From NCBI RefSeq assembly GCF_002836415.1, contig NZ_PJBP01000181.1:1-64000 (forward strand): a stretch of DNA of 64,000 nt, read 5' to 3'. Of the stretch, positions 32,894 to 44,050 are shown piece by piece; the stretch's first letter is position 1; each line of letters begins with the position of its first letter. The notes under the pieces are model-generated. The model was not told the DNA's origin. It saw nothing but the letters and a program-made list of their open reading frames with translations, and searched no databases. This DNA is from Psychromonas sp. MB-3u-54 (GTDB lineage Bacteria > Pseudomonadota > Gammaproteobacteria > Enterobacterales > Psychromonadaceae). The position numbers and the translations under genes are program-made.

Positions 32894-33997
32894 ATGCATG
32901 CTTTAAAAATACAAAATGTTGAAAAAACCTACGGCAAAGTGAATGTGCTAAAGGGAATAGATATAGAGATAGAGCCCGGACAATTTTTAATTTTAGTGGG
33001 TCCCTCCGGCTGTGGAAAATCGACCCTGCTCAATATGATTGCAGGTTTAGAAGAAGTCACTAACGGCAACATTTTCATTGGTGATCGGGATGTCACTCAT
33101 TTAGATCCAAAAGACCGTGATATTGCGATGGTATTTCAATCCTATGCGCTCTACCCGAATATGACGGTTCGCCAAAATATTTCCTTTGGTTTAGAAATAC
33201 GCAAGACAGAAAAATCTGAGCAGCAAGTCATTGTTGATAAAGTATCAAAATTACTGCAGATTGAACCCTTGCTGGATCGTAAACCAAAGCAGCTATCGGG
33301 CGGACAACGACAGCGTGTCGCGATGGGACGCGCTTTAGCCCGTGACCCTTCAATCTTTCTGTTTGATGAACCCTTATCAAATCTTGATGCTAAATTACGT
33401 GTGGAGATGCGCAGTGAAATCAAAGAGTTGCATCAACGTGTTGGAACAACCATCGTATACGTCACCCATGATCAGATTGAAGCCATGACCTTAGGGGATG
33501 TGATCGCGGTAATGAAAGACGGTGAAATACAACAAATGGGCTCACCACAGGAAATCTATGACAATCCACGCAATCAGTTTGTTGCAGGTTTTATGGGCAG
33601 CCCTTCAATGAACTTTATTCCCTGTCAGATTGAGAAAGTGAATGGAGTTATGCAGATAGAGTTAGAAAGTGCTGGTGCGTCGCATAAAATGCTGATTAAA
33701 CAAACTATTCAGGGACTGGAGAGTTATGCAGGAAAAAAGGTTATCCTTGGTATTCGCCCGGAACAAATCACTCAGCAGGGAGAAGATAAAGTTGATAGTG
33801 CTATGCTTGATTGCGCCGTTGAAATTATTGAGCCAACCGGACCCGATACCCAGATTACAGCGCGCATCAATGGAGTAAGAACAATTTGCCGTATTCACCC
33901 AACTGCCGAATGTCAGTTAGATAAATTGATGCCATTGATGCTCGACATGTCAAAAGTGGTATTTTTTGATCCCGAGACACAAATGCGTATTTACTAA
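32894..33997 (+). CDS. gtsD: Sugar ABC transporter ATP-binding subunit (GtsD/UgpC/MalK-like)
   Basis: A 367-residue ATPase that powers the importer from the cytoplasmic face. It has Walker A (GPSGCGKST), Q-loop (VFQSYALYP), signature (LSGGQRQRVAMGRAL), Walker B (IFLFDEPLSNLD) and the switch His (YVTHDQIEAM). A C-terminal TOBE/OB regulatory domain (~residues 235-367; ILGIRPEQI, TQITARINGVR) is typical of sugar-importer MalK relatives. It is the last gene of the operon and is followed by a clear terminator. MalK-type proteins can serve several importers, but linkage here points to the gts system. Confidence 0.93.
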   Translation: MHALKIQNVEKTYGKVNVLKGIDIEIEPGQFLILVGPSGCGKSTLLNMIAGLEEVTNGNIFIGDRDVTHLDPKDRDIAMVFQSYALYPNMTVRQNISFGLEIRKTEKSEQQVIVDKVSKLLQIEPLLDRKPKQLSGGQRQRVAMGRALARDPSIFLFDEPLSNLDAKLRVEMRSEIKELHQRVGTTIVYVTHDQIEAMTLGDVIAVMKDGEIQQMGSPQEIYDNPRNQFVAGFMGSPSMNFIPCQIEKVNGVMQIELESAGASHKMLIKQTIQGLESYAGKKVILGIRPEQITQQGEDKVDSAMLDCAVEIIEPTGPDTQITARINGVRTICRIHPTAECQLDKLMPLMLDMSKVVFFDPETQMRIY

Positions 33998-34002
33998 AAT
34001 AA

Positions 34003-34033
34003 AAAAGGCTGCTTAATCGCGGCCTTTTTTTGG
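34003..34033 (+). terminator. Terminator of the gts operon
   Basis: AAAAAAGGCtGC and GCgGCCTTTTTTT flank a TTAATC loop immediately after the gtsD stop codon. Confidence 0.85.
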
Positions 34034-34147
34034 TTTCACTACATTTCGTCTTCCGTGTCTACAATCTGGAAGTTAATAAAAAAATCAGCAAAATTTTCTG
34101 TTTACAATAATATATGCTTACTATTATCTATTCTGCATTAATTGTAA

Positions 34148-34840
34148 TTAATCATCTTCGCTATGGCTACTATCATCATCCGATTCGCTATGGCTATAGA
34201 CACGAACTCCAGAGGAAAGATTATCGTCTGTATCATAATGCAGTTCAACTGTGTCCAGATCATCACCATTTTCTTCGTGGTGATCCCTGATATAAGTAAC
34301 CGAATTACCTGCTAAGGTTTTTAAATGATCAGCATCATCATCATCATTATCATCATCTAATAGCGCGGCCAGAGTACGCGCCACTAAATGTGCTTTACCA
34401 TCCGGTGTGTTGACATAATCCCCGCCTACGTCTGCTTCATCGAGTTGCAGTTCAGCGGCAAGATCTGTTAATGTCATCACATTAATGCTAGCAAGGGTTG
34501 TAAAAGGAGTCACCACCGTAGAATCTTCTGTGCCGCGCATTTCATAACTTTTTGTAACAAATCCCGCAGTATCACTGTCAGATGTTTGGCCTGCAATGAC
34601 CCTCACTATCACAGTATAATCTTCATATTCATTAAGGATCTGTATTTGGCCATTGGCATCGGTCTCACCAATGAACGTTTCTGTGCTGCCATCGGGTGAA
34701 AGAACGTAAACGTCGGCGGCGCTTAAATAACCATCGATAGCGGTATAAGTGGTTGATCCTGTATCAGTACTATCAGATGAGCCACCACAAGCGGTTAAAA
34801 TAGAAGCGAGAGCAACTGCAAGAAGAGATTTTTTAATCAT
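34148..34840 (-). CDS. Acidic lipoprotein of unknown function
   Basis: A 230-residue protein with a lipoprotein signal: KKSLLAVALASILTACGG, lipobox LTAC with Cys at residue 18. After a Ser/Thr/Asp-rich linker comes a carboxypeptidase-regulatory/Ig-like segment (AIDGYLSAADVYVLSPDGS, then FIGETDANGQIQI), a pattern seen in surface proteins that carry short beta-sandwich repeats. The C-terminal third is strongly acidic (DDDNDDDDADH and SESDDDSSHSEDD), which may bind cations. The specific function is not recognised. It stands alone between the gts terminator and purF. Confidence 0.75.
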   Translation of the reverse strand: MIKKSLLAVALASILTACGGSSDSTDTGSTTYTAIDGYLSAADVYVLSPDGSTETFIGETDANGQIQILNEYEDYTVIVRVIAGQTSDSDTAGFVTKSYEMRGTEDSTVVTPFTTLASINVMTLTDLAAELQLDEADVGGDYVNTPDGKAHLVARTLAALLDDDNDDDDADHLKTLAGNSVTYIRDHHEENGDDLDTVELHYDTDDNLSSGVRVYSHSESDDDSSHSEDD

Positions 34841-35193
34841 GATATTTTCTCGAATGGTTAATGAGTTAAAGGCTAATATTAGTAAAACCTAATATATATA
34901 CAGAGGAATCAAAAATCAAGGCATCTTATGAATCTGTTTTACTTACCCAGTTAAGTCAAAAGCAAAGCAAAAAAAAGATCAATAGAAAAGTATGAGCCTT
35001 TTTAAAAATAGGGTAAATAAAAGAAACAGTTAAGAAATAAAAGTAAAAGAGGAAGTGTTAACCCGTGACAATCTGAGGATAAGTCTAAATGACATTTTAG
35101 AAAAAAATTGACTTATTTTTTTTGCTGATCGAGTTTCTGGGCAAAAAAAAACCACAAACAAGTTTGTGGTTTTAAAAAGGGATTAAAATAAAT
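34841..35193. other. AT-rich gap upstream of lipoprotein gene and downstream of purF
   Basis: About 350 bases. It contains the lipoprotein promoter region and, at 35143-35174, the purF terminator. No other gene is seen. Confidence 0.6.
35143..35174 (-). terminator. Terminator of the cvpA-purF unit
   Basis: ACCACAAAC (35151-35159) and GTTTGTGGT (35162-35170) form a perfect 9-bp stem with an A run on the left (T run on the minus strand), 20 bases beyond the purF stop. Confidence 0.9.
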
Positions 35194-36708
35194 TTAAGAT
35201 TCGTTATACATCTCTAAACTTGCTATCTCTTCTTTCTGCTCTTGAATTATCTTCGCATCTTCATTGCGCAAACTTTCAACATAATCGAAATAGTTTTTGT
35301 CTACGTCACCGGTCACATAGACACCATCAAAGACTGAACACTCAAAATCATCTGTATTAGGGTTTTGTTTACGAAGCGCATCTTTAAGATCTTTTAAATC
35401 TTGGTAAATAAGCGCGTCAGTCCCGATACAATCGCTAATCTGTTCTACCGTGCGGTTATAAGCAATCAACTCATCGGCTGTGGGCATATCAATGCCGTAG
35501 ACATTCGGATGACAAACCTGTGGCGCGGCTGAAGCAAAATACACTTTTTTAGCCCCGGCATCTCGCACCATTTCTACAATCTGTTCCGAGGTAGTACCAC
35601 GTACTATCGAGTCATCCACTAATAAAACAGCTTTACCTTCAAACTCGGCTGTAATGGGATTTAATTTACGACGAACGGCATTACGGCGCTGTGTTTGCCC
35701 CGGCATAATAAATGTTCTGCCAATATAACGGTTTTTTACAAACCCCTGACGATAAGGCAATCCCATTTCCAAAGATATTTCCAGCGCAATATCGTTAGAT
35801 GTTTCCGGGATAGGTATCACGACATCAATTTCTACATCAGCCCATTCGCGTTTTATTTTTGCCCCCAATTTACGGCCCATTTCTAAACGCGCTTCATAAA
35901 CAGAAATACCACTTAAGGTGGAATCGGGACGTGCTAAATAAACATATTCGAAAACACAAGGTGTTAAGCGCGGGTTTTCAGCACATTGTTGGGTAAATAA
36001 CTGTCGATCTTCGGTGATATAAACAGCTTCACCGGGTTCAACATCACGCATAACTTCAAAACCAATAGTATCAAGACCCACACTTTCTGAAGACACAATA
36101 TACTCTAAATCACCCTCTTCTGTCTTACGAGAGCCTAATACTAACGGGCGGATACCATAGGGGTCGCGAAATGCAACCATGCCGTGTCCAATGATCAATG
36201 AGACAACAGCGTACGCGCCTTTAACTGTTTTATGAAGCTCACCGACAGCTGCAAACACATCTTTTGGTGACAATTTATCACTTTCAACTTTATCAAGCTC
36301 TGCAGCAAAAACATTTAACAGCACTTCAGAATCGGACGTTGTATTGATATGACGGCGGGACGTAACTAATGAATCACGTAAATCTTGAGCGTTGGTTAAA
36401 TTCCCGTTATGTGCAAGGGAAATTCCCCAGGGAGAGTTTACATAAAACGGTTGAGCTTCTGCGGCACTGGAACTACCCGCAGTTGGATAGCGTACATGGC
36501 CTATACCAATATTACCTTTTAAACGCTGCATATGTTTAGAATCAAAAACATCTTTCACCATACCATTGGCTTTACGCTGTTTATAATTATCATTCGAAAT
36601 AGTGACGATGCCAGCAGCATCCTGCCCACGGTGTTGTAGTACGGTCAATGCATCATAGATACTTTGATTAACGGGAGTTGCTCCAACTATACCAACGATT
36701 CCACACAT
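35194..36708 (-). CDS. purF: Amidophosphoribosyltransferase (PurF)
   Basis: A 504-residue glutamine PRPP amidotransferase, the first committed enzyme of de novo purine synthesis. Cys2 (MCGIVGIVG) is the N-terminal glutamine-amidase nucleophile exposed after Met removal. Conserved amidase segments [11 protein letters not shown] and [11 protein letters not shown] follow. The phosphoribosyltransferase half carries the PRPP loop [14 protein letters not shown]. Length equals the E. coli protein (505). It is last in the truA-folC-dedD-cvpA-purF series, 182 bases after cvpA, and ends at a strong terminator. No obvious PurR box was found upstream, but the search was by eye. Confidence 0.97.
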   Translation of the reverse strand: MCGIVGIVGATPVNQSIYDALTVLQHRGQDAAGIVTISNDNYKQRKANGMVKDVFDSKHMQRLKGNIGIGHVRYPTAGSSSAAEAQPFYVNSPWGISLAHNGNLTNAQDLRDSLVTSRRHINTTSDSEVLLNVFAAELDKVESDKLSPKDVFAAVGELHKTVKGAYAVVSLIIGHGMVAFRDPYGIRPLVLGSRKTEEGDLEYIVSSESVGLDTIGFEVMRDVEPGEAVYITEDRQLFTQQCAENPRLTPCVFEYVYLARPDSTLSGISVYEARLEMGRKLGAKIKREWADVEIDVVIPIPETSNDIALEISLEMGLPYRQGFVKNRYIGRTFIMPGQTQRRNAVRRKLNPITAEFEGKAVLLVDDSIVRGTTSEQIVEMVRDAGAKKVYFASAAPQVCHPNVYGIDMPTADELIAYNRTVEQISDCIGTDALIYQDLKDLKDALRKQNPNTDDFECSVFDGVYVTGDVDKNYFDYVESLRNEDAKIIQEQKEEIASLEMYNES

Positions 36709-36890
36709 AAATAATGCCTTAATTATTAGAAAAATAAGTTATATCAGTCATACCAAGTAACAGGTTATTTTATATAAATGATAGTGATTGTAAATTTTAA
36801 ATGAGCGTAAATTAAATGCAGAATCTGCATTTAATTGATTTACTTAATATTATTCAGCGAAAAAAATCACTAAACTCCCCTGTTATTAAG

Positions 36891-37385
36891 TTAAACAGAA
36901 ATTTTATTCAAAAAACTAGAAGCATTTTCGATATGTTGAAAGAACCACTCAATAATTATTCCAAACTCAGGTGCCAAAGTTGATTCTTTCCACCAATCGC
37001 TTTGGTTTAAATTAGTAAATGAATCCATAAAAAACAGCAGCGCACTGATAATTAAAACACCACGGATAGCACCAAAAATAATGCCAAGGAGTCGGTCCGT
37101 CCCGGACAACCCAGTGACCGCAACCAGGCGGTTAATAATGTAGTTGATTAAGGCGCCCAGTAATAACACCGTGATAAATAAAATAGCGATCGCAACAGCG
37201 TTGCGAATTAATTGATCTTCAAATTCCGTTAAATAGACGGCCACTTCAAGATAGAAATTACTGGCAATGAAAAAAGCGCAGAACCAAGTTACTAAGGACA
37301 GGGCTTCTTTGGTAAAACCTCGTAATAAACTGATAAGAGATGAAGCTGCTATAATGCTCAGAATGGCGATATCAAACCAACTCAT
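36891..37385 (-). CDS. cvpA: CvpA-family membrane protein
   Basis: A 164-residue inner-membrane protein with four helices, matching CvpA (colicin V production protein). It starts [20 protein letters not shown] and contains [17 protein letters not shown] and [20 protein letters not shown], the family's conserved GxxR-E and DRxLG-xxxGxxRG elements. CvpA is required for colicin V production and has been linked to envelope homeostasis; the precise role is unclear. It stands between dedD and purF as in E. coli, suggesting a shared transcript. Confidence 0.93.
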   Translation of the reverse strand: MSWFDIAILSIIAASSLISLLRGFTKEALSLVTWFCAFFIASNFYLEVAVYLTEFEDQLIRNAVAIAILFITVLLLGALINYIINRLVAVTGLSGTDRLLGIIFGAIRGVLIISALLFFMDSFTNLNQSDWWKESTLAPEFGIIIEWFFQHIENASSFLNKISV

Positions 37386-37456
37386 TGCGATCCTTAAAAA
37401 TAAAATTGAAAACGGCGGCAGTTTACCAGAGAAGCGCGGTAATTACTGTAAATAAT

Positions 37457-38065
37457 CTATGGATTTGTTGCTTTAAAGGGTAATATTTTACCTTCTAATT
37501 GGGTTAATTTTTTTAAACGAGGCAATTGTTCTTTTAGGCGTTTCTCTGAAACATCAGGTCCGACAAATACGCGGGTTAATACCCCATCCGTGACCTTCCG
37601 AGGGACAGTATGAGCTTGAAAACCAGCTAGTTGTAACTGCTTTAATAACGTATTTATGTTTTCTGCACTTTCAAAGGCACCTAACTGAATTGTCCATGCT
37701 GATTCAGGAAACTGTTTTTCCCCCGCCATTTTTTGCGGTTTATCAGAAAGAGTAACGGATTTTGCAACTTCTTCAATTTCCCAATCAGCATTTTTAGCGA
37801 GCGGCGTTTCCTGTTTTTTATCTTTCCCTTCGATTGCATCAATCGCTGCTTGATTTCTGTTACTTGTTAAATTTGATTCTGTTTCAACAATCAGCGTGTC
37901 ACTGCCCGCGAGAGTGTGTTTTTTAATCTCCGGTTGGATCGGTGTTGCTATAAACTCATCTTGATAAGAGGTTTTTTCACCATCAATAATAGTTGGCAAA
38001 AAAATAACAACAGAGGCAACTAAAATAGTGACCCCTACTAAACGATTTTTAAACTGAGAAGCCAC
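37457..38065 (-). CDS. dedD: DedD-like SPOR-domain cell division protein
   Basis: A 202-residue bitopic protein. A short cytoplasmic start (ASQFKNRLVG) precedes one membrane helix (VTILVASVVIFLPTIIDG), a low-complexity periplasmic linker, and a C-terminal SPOR domain (~residues 125-198: AWTIQLGAFESAENINTLL, GVLTRVFVGP). SPOR domains bind denuded septal peptidoglycan, and DedD promotes constriction in E. coli. It begins three bases after folC and lies 71 bases before cvpA, the usual order. Confidence 0.92.
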   Translation of the reverse strand: MASQFKNRLVGVTILVASVVIFLPTIIDGEKTSYQDEFIATPIQPEIKKHTLAGSDTLIVETESNLTSNRNQAAIDAIEGKDKKQETPLAKNADWEIEEVAKSVTLSDKPQKMAGEKQFPESAWTIQLGAFESAENINTLLKQLQLAGFQAHTVPRKVTDGVLTRVFVGPDVSEKRLKEQLPRLKKLTQLEGKILPFKATNP

Positions 38066-38068
38066 AGG

Positions 38069-39355
38069 TTATCCTTGTGAAAAATTTAAAAAATCAGAAA
38101 CAGTATGAAAGGAACCAAAGACGATAATTATATCAGATGAATCGACTTTATTACGTACTGTTTCATAAGCTCTATTAACATTTTCGAAACAAATAGGGGT
38201 CGTTAGCGCATTTTTTGATTTTTGATAGTTTTCTAAAAGAGCGTCAGCACTGAGACCTCGATAACAATCTAAAGAAACAAGATTACAAAAATCTATTTCC
38301 GCGTTTATTTGCTCAAAAGTACCGGCAGTGTCTTTATCAGCCAACATGCCAATAATAGCATGTACTTTACATTTACCCGGTTTGCCCGCTTTTATCAGTC
38401 GTAACTGACTTGCAAGATAGCTTGCAGATTGCGGGTTATGAGCAACATCTAAATACAGATCACAAGCAGAGGTTGTGCTGATTTTTTGCAGGCGCCCGGC
38501 TAAGCTGGCATTTTCAATGGCATCTTTAAGCAGCGCAGGATTTACTTTGACTTGCAGCGCTTCAATAACAGCCAATGCAGTTGACGCATTTTGAACAGGT
38601 AATAACGGTAAACGAATATCCTTGAGCGTATTCTCTCCCGACCAATTCCATTTGTTTCCCGTTATTTGATAGGAAAAATCTTTATCGGCGTATTTGATTT
38701 GGCAATTAAGATTTTGCGCATGAGCTTGTAAAGAGTGTGGCGGATCAAATTCACCACAAATGACCGGTTTATGCGCACGAAAAACACCTGCTTTTTCAAA
38801 ACCAATTTTTTCACGGTCGCTGCCTAACCAATCAATATGGTCTATATCTATTGTGGTTACCACACTGATATCAGATTCAACCACATTGGTTGCATCTAAG
38901 CGCCCCCCCAGTCCTACTTCCAATAAGATATAATCGCAGCGGGCTTGTTTTAATAAAGTCAAACAACCCAATGTGGCATACTCAAAATAACTTAATGATG
39001 TCTCTTTTCGGGCTGTTTCTATTGCCGCAAAAGCGTCACAATGCGCTTGCTCGGGTAATTCCTGTTTATTAATACGTAAGCGCTCGGTGTATCTTTGGAT
39101 ATGTGGTGAACTGTAAACCCCCACTTTAAAACCCGCTTGCAGCAAAATTTCTTCTAGAAAAGCACAGGTTGTGCCCTTACCATTTGTTCCCGCAACCGTG
39201 ATCACCTGCGCATCAAAATTGATCACCTGCAAATCTTTTGCGACCTTGGCAATACGTGACAAACCCAAATCTATAACGCTTGGGTGTAATTTTTCAACAT
39301 ATGCCAACCATTGCGGCAGTGTTTGAGGACGATTTTGAGGAATAAGATTATGCAT
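38069..39355 (-). CDS. folC: Bifunctional folylpolyglutamate/dihydrofolate synthase (FolC)
   Basis: A 428-residue Mur-ligase-family enzyme that joins glutamate to dihydropteroate and folates. The P-loop VAGTNGKGTTCAFLEE (~residues 55-70) and the following SSPHIQRYTERLRIN are diagnostic, as are LLEVGLGGRLDATNVV and TTIDIDHIDWLGSDREKI. Length matches E. coli FolC (422). It sits 13 bases after truA and three bases before dedD. In E. coli accD lies directly upstream; here that place is taken by truA, so accD must be elsewhere. Confidence 0.95.
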   Translation of the reverse strand: MHNLIPQNRPQTLPQWLAYVEKLHPSVIDLGLSRIAKVAKDLQVINFDAQVITVAGTNGKGTTCAFLEEILLQAGFKVGVYSSPHIQRYTERLRINKQELPEQAHCDAFAAIETARKETSLSYFEYATLGCLTLLKQARCDYILLEVGLGGRLDATNVVESDISVVTTIDIDHIDWLGSDREKIGFEKAGVFRAHKPVICGEFDPPHSLQAHAQNLNCQIKYADKDFSYQITGNKWNWSGENTLKDIRLPLLPVQNASTALAVIEALQVKVNPALLKDAIENASLAGRLQKISTTSACDLYLDVAHNPQSASYLASQLRLIKAGKPGKCKVHAIIGMLADKDTAGTFEQINAEIDFCNLVSLDCYRGLSADALLENYQKSKNALTTPICFENVNRAYETVRNKVDSSDIIIVFGSFHTVSDFLNFSQG

Positions 39356-39368
39356 ATTTTGCTCTTAA

Positions 39369-40154
39369 TTATAGATCTAAAAATAACGGGCCACAGGGCG
39401 GACGAGGTAGATCATACTGCGGGGGATAGTCAACTTCAACTAAATATAACCCGCCGGGTTTTGCTGTCGCCGCGGCTTTAGATCTGTCTTTATAAGATAG
39501 TAACATCTTTAACCAGTCGACCGGTTGCTTACCGCATCCTATCTCAATGAGGCTACCGGCAATATTTCTGACCATATGGTGTAAAAAAGCATTGGCTTTA
39601 ATATCAATAATGATGAATTGGCTGCGCTGGCTAATGTTTAAATATTCAATGCATCTAACCGGGCTGCTTGCCTGACAATGTAACGCACGAAAAGAGGTGA
39701 AATCTTGCTCGCCAAGGATCATCTGTCCAGCTGAATGCATTTTTTGCACATTCAAATCCATATGGTAATGACTCAATCCAGTTCCTAAAATGCCCGGACG
39801 AAATGCCCCATTATAAATAATATAACGATAATGGCGTGCAGTTGCACTAAAACGGGCATGGAATGATGAATCTACCTGTTTAACCCAGCGTACTGCAATA
39901 TCCTTGGGTAGGTTAGCATTAACACCCAGTGTCCAAGCGACATCTTTACGAATAGCATCGGTTTCAAAGTGCACCACTTGACCTGTGCTGTGCACTCCTG
40001 AATCTGTTCGCCCTGCACAATGCACTCTGACCGTATGATTCGCTATTTTTGACAATGATTGTTCTAGTTCCTGTTGTACCGAGATCACCTCTTTTTGGCG
40101 CTGCCAACCATAATAAGCAGCACCATCATATTCAATTCCCAGTGCAATTCGCAT
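39369..40154 (-). CDS. truA: tRNA pseudouridine(38-40) synthase (TruA)
   Basis: A 261-residue pseudouridine synthase that modifies positions 38-40 in the anticodon stem-loop of many tRNAs. It starts [19 protein letters not shown] and contains the catalytic Asp in the motif [15 protein letters not shown] (D51), plus HYRYIIYN and [13 protein letters not shown], which are standard TruA landmarks. Length equals the family norm of about 260-270. It is the first gene of a minus-strand run through purF, with a 13-base gap to folC. Confidence 0.96.
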   Translation of the reverse strand: MRIALGIEYDGAAYYGWQRQKEVISVQQELEQSLSKIANHTVRVHCAGRTDSGVHSTGQVVHFETDAIRKDVAWTLGVNANLPKDIAVRWVKQVDSSFHARFSATARHYRYIIYNGAFRPGILGTGLSHYHMDLNVQKMHSAGQMILGEQDFTSFRALHCQASSPVRCIEYLNISQRSQFIIIDIKANAFLHHMVRNIAGSLIEIGCGKQPVDWLKMLLSYKDRSKAAATAKPGGLYLVEVDYPPQYDLPRPPCGPLFLDL

Positions 40155-40301
40155 TAATCATTCATCCTAAAATTCAAATCGCACAGTATATACTATGTAT
40201 TTGTGCTTTTAAAAATGAATTGTATTTAACAGGGCTTAAATACAGCTTCCTGCAGCAGTTTCTGCTGATTTTATTAACGGCTTAGAAAATAGGGTGAAAA
40301 A

Positions 40302-40796
40302 TCAATCAATTAATGATGTTCCATATTTTGCATTGCACAGTGGAATTACTTTTAAAAGTTCAACACTTTGCTCATCGGTAATTTGCAGAGCAGAATGTAT
40401 GGCACGCTTATTATTAGCGATGATATCAATATAATAACTGCGCTGTTCATATCGAAAACAAATGCTTAGAATTCCCCCCTCTAAATTCCAAACACCATCA
40501 ACCGTTTTATCATCAAATAAATTGCCTGCCTGCAGATGGTTATTGTCGTTGAATTTTAAAATCAATGGCGAATTTTGCTTTGACATAATAATCCATGAAT
40601 GCGAAATAACTTCATCAACTAATAATTTTCTTTTACCCAACTCCCACAGAATATAATCACCTTCAGTGGAAATAAAAGAACGATCATCATCACTTAATCT
40701 GGCGAAGGGCAACAAGCTGTTCTTCTGGCCTCTTTTTTCATAATTAAACAAGATGACTTTACGTTCTAACTCGCTTAACAATGAGTACTGCGGCAT
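40302..40796 (-). CDS. Hypothetical protein, no family recognised
   Basis: A 164-residue soluble protein starting PQYSLLSELERKVILFNYEK. It has no signal peptide, membrane helix or recognised motif. The composition is mixed charged/hydrophobic with a run of short predicted strands in the second half (GILSICFRYEQRSYYIDII). A ribosome site (AAGGAGT) lies close before the ATG, so it is very likely expressed. It stands alone between truA and topA, where the E. coli gene order gives no counterpart. No function is suggested. Confidence 0.75.
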   Translation of the reverse strand: MPQYSLLSELERKVILFNYEKRGQKNSLLPFARLSDDDRSFISTEGDYILWELGKRKLLVDEVISHSWIIMSKQNSPLILKFNDNNHLQAGNLFDDKTVDGVWNLEGGILSICFRYEQRSYYIDIIANNKRAIHSALQITDEQSVELLKVIPLCNAKYGTSLID

Positions 40797-41208
40797 AAAT
40801 ACTACTCCTTAATAGGTAAGTATGGATAACAGCGTTGAATTTTTTACAATTCAACTTTTATTACAAGGTAAATCATATTTCAGGCAATGAAACAGCGTAG
40901 ATCATTTAATTTGAGTAAAATCAAAAAAAGGGAGGGGTAAAAATATGTTTTTTAAGGTTTGCTCACAAAGCATAAAATATCTCTAAAAATTTATGATTTT
41001 TGAGCTAGATATTCACTCGAAAATTTTCTGATATTTAAGCGCACTTTTATTGAGTAAACGGCTCAAAAATGCCGGGGAATTAATGTAAAGACCCTAGGAG
41101 CTTGACCAGTATTAGGCTTAATACTGAATAAAGCTCCCAGGTGTTAATGTGAATATCATTCACTGTTTTAGTTAATCTGATAAAGCAAACGAGCAGCGCA
41201 AAGTGCCC
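40797..41208. other. Intergenic region between topA and the hypothetical gene
   Basis: About 410 AT-rich bases. It contains palindromic repeat copy B (41094-41140), which may serve as a transcript end for topA, and the promoter region of the hypothetical gene. No coding frame was seen. Confidence 0.6.
41094..41140. repeat. 47-bp palindromic repeat (family copy B)
   Basis: CTAGGAGCTT (41094-41103) pairs with AAGCTCCCAG (41131-41140). An inner stem AGTATTA/TAATACT encloses GGCT. It is related to copies at 20357 and 55535 and lies about 70 bases beyond the topA stop. Confidence 0.75.
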
Positions 41209-43860
41209 TTATTTCTTCGCTTTAACAACCCGTTTTTTAGTCTGTTCTTCGACCCATTTTCCATCAATGTACTTTGCGGTCCAGCCGGTCGCTTTCTTTT
41301 CTATTTCAGTCATCACATACTGTTCTTTGTTTTTCCGACTATAACGGACAACCGCTAAATTACCCTCAGGATCTTTTTGCGGCGCTTCGGCTAAATAATA
41401 AAACTTTGGCGAAATGCGATCTTTGAAACGTGCCAGTTCAGATACTTTAGGCGCACGCGTTTCTCGAGAACGAGGAAAAGTATTTGCCGCTAAGAAAATA
41501 CCCGATGCACCGTCTCTGAGAATGAAATGCGCATCACTTTGCTCACACTCTAATTCCGGCAGATCAACAGGATCTTCTTTAGGGGGAGCCACTTCACCAC
41601 TGCGTAAAATTTTACGGGTATTTTTACACTCTTCATTAGTGCAGCCCATATATTTTCCAAAACGGCCATCTTTTAACTGCATATCACTGCCGCACTTGTC
41701 ACATTCAACAACCGGACCGTCATAACCTTTGATTTTGAATTCACCATATTCAACAAGATGACCATCACAGAGCGGGTTATTACCACAAACATGCAGTTTT
41801 CTTTTCTCATCAACCAGATAGCTGTCCATGGCCATATCGCATTTAGGGCAACGTTGTTTAGCCATTAACGCAGCGGTCTCTAAATCTTCGCTTGATAGAA
41901 GATCCGTAACCTCTTCACCGTCCACTAAATTGATGGTTGTTTTACAGCGTTCTTTAGGCGGAAGAGCATATCCGGAACAGCCTAAAAAGACTCCCGTTGA
42001 AGCCGTTCTTATGCCCATTTCACGATCACAGGTAGGACAATGTATTTCTTTGATAATAACCGGTTCATTAAGACGCATACCGCCTTCTTCAGGTGTTCGT
42101 TCGGCTTTCTCTAAAAGAGTGGTGAGATCCTGATAAAAATCATCTAATTGTTCAGTCCAATTAGCTTTTCCTTCTGCAATGGCATCAAGATTGCGTTCCA
42201 TTTGCGCGGTAAAATCATAACTCATCAATTCAACAAAATTTTCACTCAGGCGATCGCTTACAATCTCTCCCATTTTAACCGCATAAAAACGACGCTTATC
42301 GACTTTTACATAACCACGATCCTGAATGGTTGAAATAATACTGGCATAGGTCGATGGCCGGCCAATACCTTGTTTCTCAAGCTCTTTAACTAAAGCCGCT
42401 TCGGTAAAACGTGCCGGGGGTTTAGTGAAATGTTGCTTAGGATCCAACTCGACTAATTGCAGTACCTCACCAATGGCGAGCTCAGGAAACTGTACTTCAT
42501 CCACCTGAGTTTTAGCAACAGGCTGCACCTTTGTCCAACCTGCGAAGCGCAGTGTACGTCCCTTAGCGCGTAACTGATAATCACCCGCCTGTACCACAAG
42601 CGTGGTTGCATCATATAAAGCAGGCAGCATTTGACAGGCTAAAAACTGACGCCAAATCAGTTCATACAAACGTTGCGCATCACGGTCGACGCCCACCAGT
42701 AAGGCAGCTAATTGACCGACATCGGACGGACGTATGGCTTCATGGGCTTCTTGTGCACCCGATTTACTGCTGTAAACCACCGGTTCTGCCGGTAAATAAT
42801 TTTGGCCAAATTCATCACCTATAAAGTCTCGCGCACTCGCCACCGCGTCTTTACTGAGGTTAGTCGAGTCGGTACGCATATAAGTGATATAACCGGCTTC
42901 ATAAAGACGTTGCGCCAGCATCATGGTCTTTTTAACACCAAAGCTTAAACGGGTACTCGCAGCCTGTTGCAGGGTCGAGGTGATAAAAGGAGCACTCGGT
43001 TTACTTTTTGTTGGTTTATCTTCACGCGACAGTACTTTATATTCAGCGGATTTCAGATGATCGACCGCTTTTAGCGTTTCAGTTTCAGTTACCGGCTTAA
43101 AATATTTGCCCTTTTCTTTAAAGACTTCTAAGCGCAAATCAGATTTGGTTTTATCCTGCACATCTGCATGTAAATCCCAGAACTCAACGGGGTTAAACAC
43201 TTTAATTAAACGTTCACGTTCAACGACCAAACGCACCGCAACGGATTGCACTCGGCCAGCGGATAATCCCCGGGCGACTTTCTTCCAGAGTAACGGGGAA
43301 ACCATAAAACCCACCACCCGGTCTAAAAAACGGCGGGTTTGCTGCGCATTAACACCATCAATATTTAATTCAGTTGGGTGCTCAAAAGCATCCTGAATAG
43401 CCGTTTCTGTGATCTCATTAAAAACAACACGTTTATATTTCTGGTGTTCACCACCAAGCACTTCTCTTAAATGCCAGGCAATTGCTTCACCCTCTCTATC
43501 CAAATCCGTCGCGAGATAGATAATAGGGGCATCGACAGCCAATTTTTGTAATTCTGCGACAACTTTTTCTTTGCCCGGTAAAATTTCATAATTGGCTTTC
43601 CAATGATCGTTAGGATCAACGCCCATTCTCGCGACCAAGGCACTTTGTGTGCGTTTTGCTTTTTCTTTTTCTTTTTTAGCAGCCGTCATGCCCGCCAAAG
43701 ACTTAGTTCCTTTAGCCTCTATTTTTTTCTTCGCACTGCCGCTGGTTGGGAGATCCCGAATATGACCTACGCTTGATTTTACAATAAAATCTTTGCCCAG
43801 ATATTTATTGATCGTTTTTGCTTTTGCCGGAGACTCCACAATAACAAGAAATTTACTCAT
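41209..43860 (-). CDS. topA: DNA topoisomerase I (TopA)
   Basis: An 883-residue type IA topoisomerase that relaxes negative supercoils. It has an N-terminal TOPRIM fold ([35 protein letters not shown]) and the catalytic tyrosine in [14 protein letters not shown]. Zinc-ribbon domains follow near the C-terminus: CPTCDREM...[30 protein letters not shown]...CGNNPLCDG, and CDKCGSDM...[10 protein letters not shown] lysine-rich tail (KKRVVKAKK) ends the protein. Length is near E. coli TopA (865). It lies next to sohB and yciK, as in enterobacteria, while cysB is displaced about 10 kb away. Confidence 0.97.
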   Translation of the reverse strand: MSKFLVIVESPAKAKTINKYLGKDFIVKSSVGHIRDLPTSGSAKKKIEAKGTKSLAGMTAAKKEKEKAKRTQSALVARMGVDPNDHWKANYEILPGKEKVVAELQKLAVDAPIIYLATDLDREGEAIAWHLREVLGGEHQKYKRVVFNEITETAIQDAFEHPTELNIDGVNAQQTRRFLDRVVGFMVSPLLWKKVARGLSAGRVQSVAVRLVVERERLIKVFNPVEFWDLHADVQDKTKSDLRLEVFKEKGKYFKPVTETETLKAVDHLKSAEYKVLSREDKPTKSKPSAPFITSTLQQAASTRLSFGVKKTMMLAQRLYEAGYITYMRTDSTNLSKDAVASARDFIGDEFGQNYLPAEPVVYSSKSGAQEAHEAIRPSDVGQLAALLVGVDRDAQRLYELIWRQFLACQMLPALYDATTLVVQAGDYQLRAKGRTLRFAGWTKVQPVAKTQVDEVQFPELAIGEVLQLVELDPKQHFTKPPARFTEAALVKELEKQGIGRPSTYASIISTIQDRGYVKVDKRRFYAVKMGEIVSDRLSENFVELMSYDFTAQMERNLDAIAEGKANWTEQLDDFYQDLTTLLEKAERTPEEGGMRLNEPVIIKEIHCPTCDREMGIRTASTGVFLGCSGYALPPKERCKTTINLVDGEEVTDLLSSEDLETAALMAKQRCPKCDMAMDSYLVDEKRKLHVCGNNPLCDGHLVEYGEFKIKGYDGPVVECDKCGSDMQLKDGRFGKYMGCTNEECKNTRKILRSGEVAPPKEDPVDLPELECEQSDAHFILRDGASGIFLAANTFPRSRETRAPKVSELARFKDRISPKFYYLAEAPQKDPEGNLAVVRYSRKNKEQYVMTEIEKKATGWTAKYIDGKWVEEQTKKRVVKAKK

Positions 43861-44050
43861 AATACTTACATACCTACATAGTCATAATCGCGGAAAAGAA
43901 ACTTAAATTTATATTCTTCTAGTGAATTCCCTTTTTATATAATCCAAACTTTAATCGAATAGCAACCTATATTTTCAAAAACGCACTGTTTTGGACAAAT
44001 AAGTTACTTTTATTCGAGTTCGCTTTTATATTCGTTTAAAAAAAACACTA

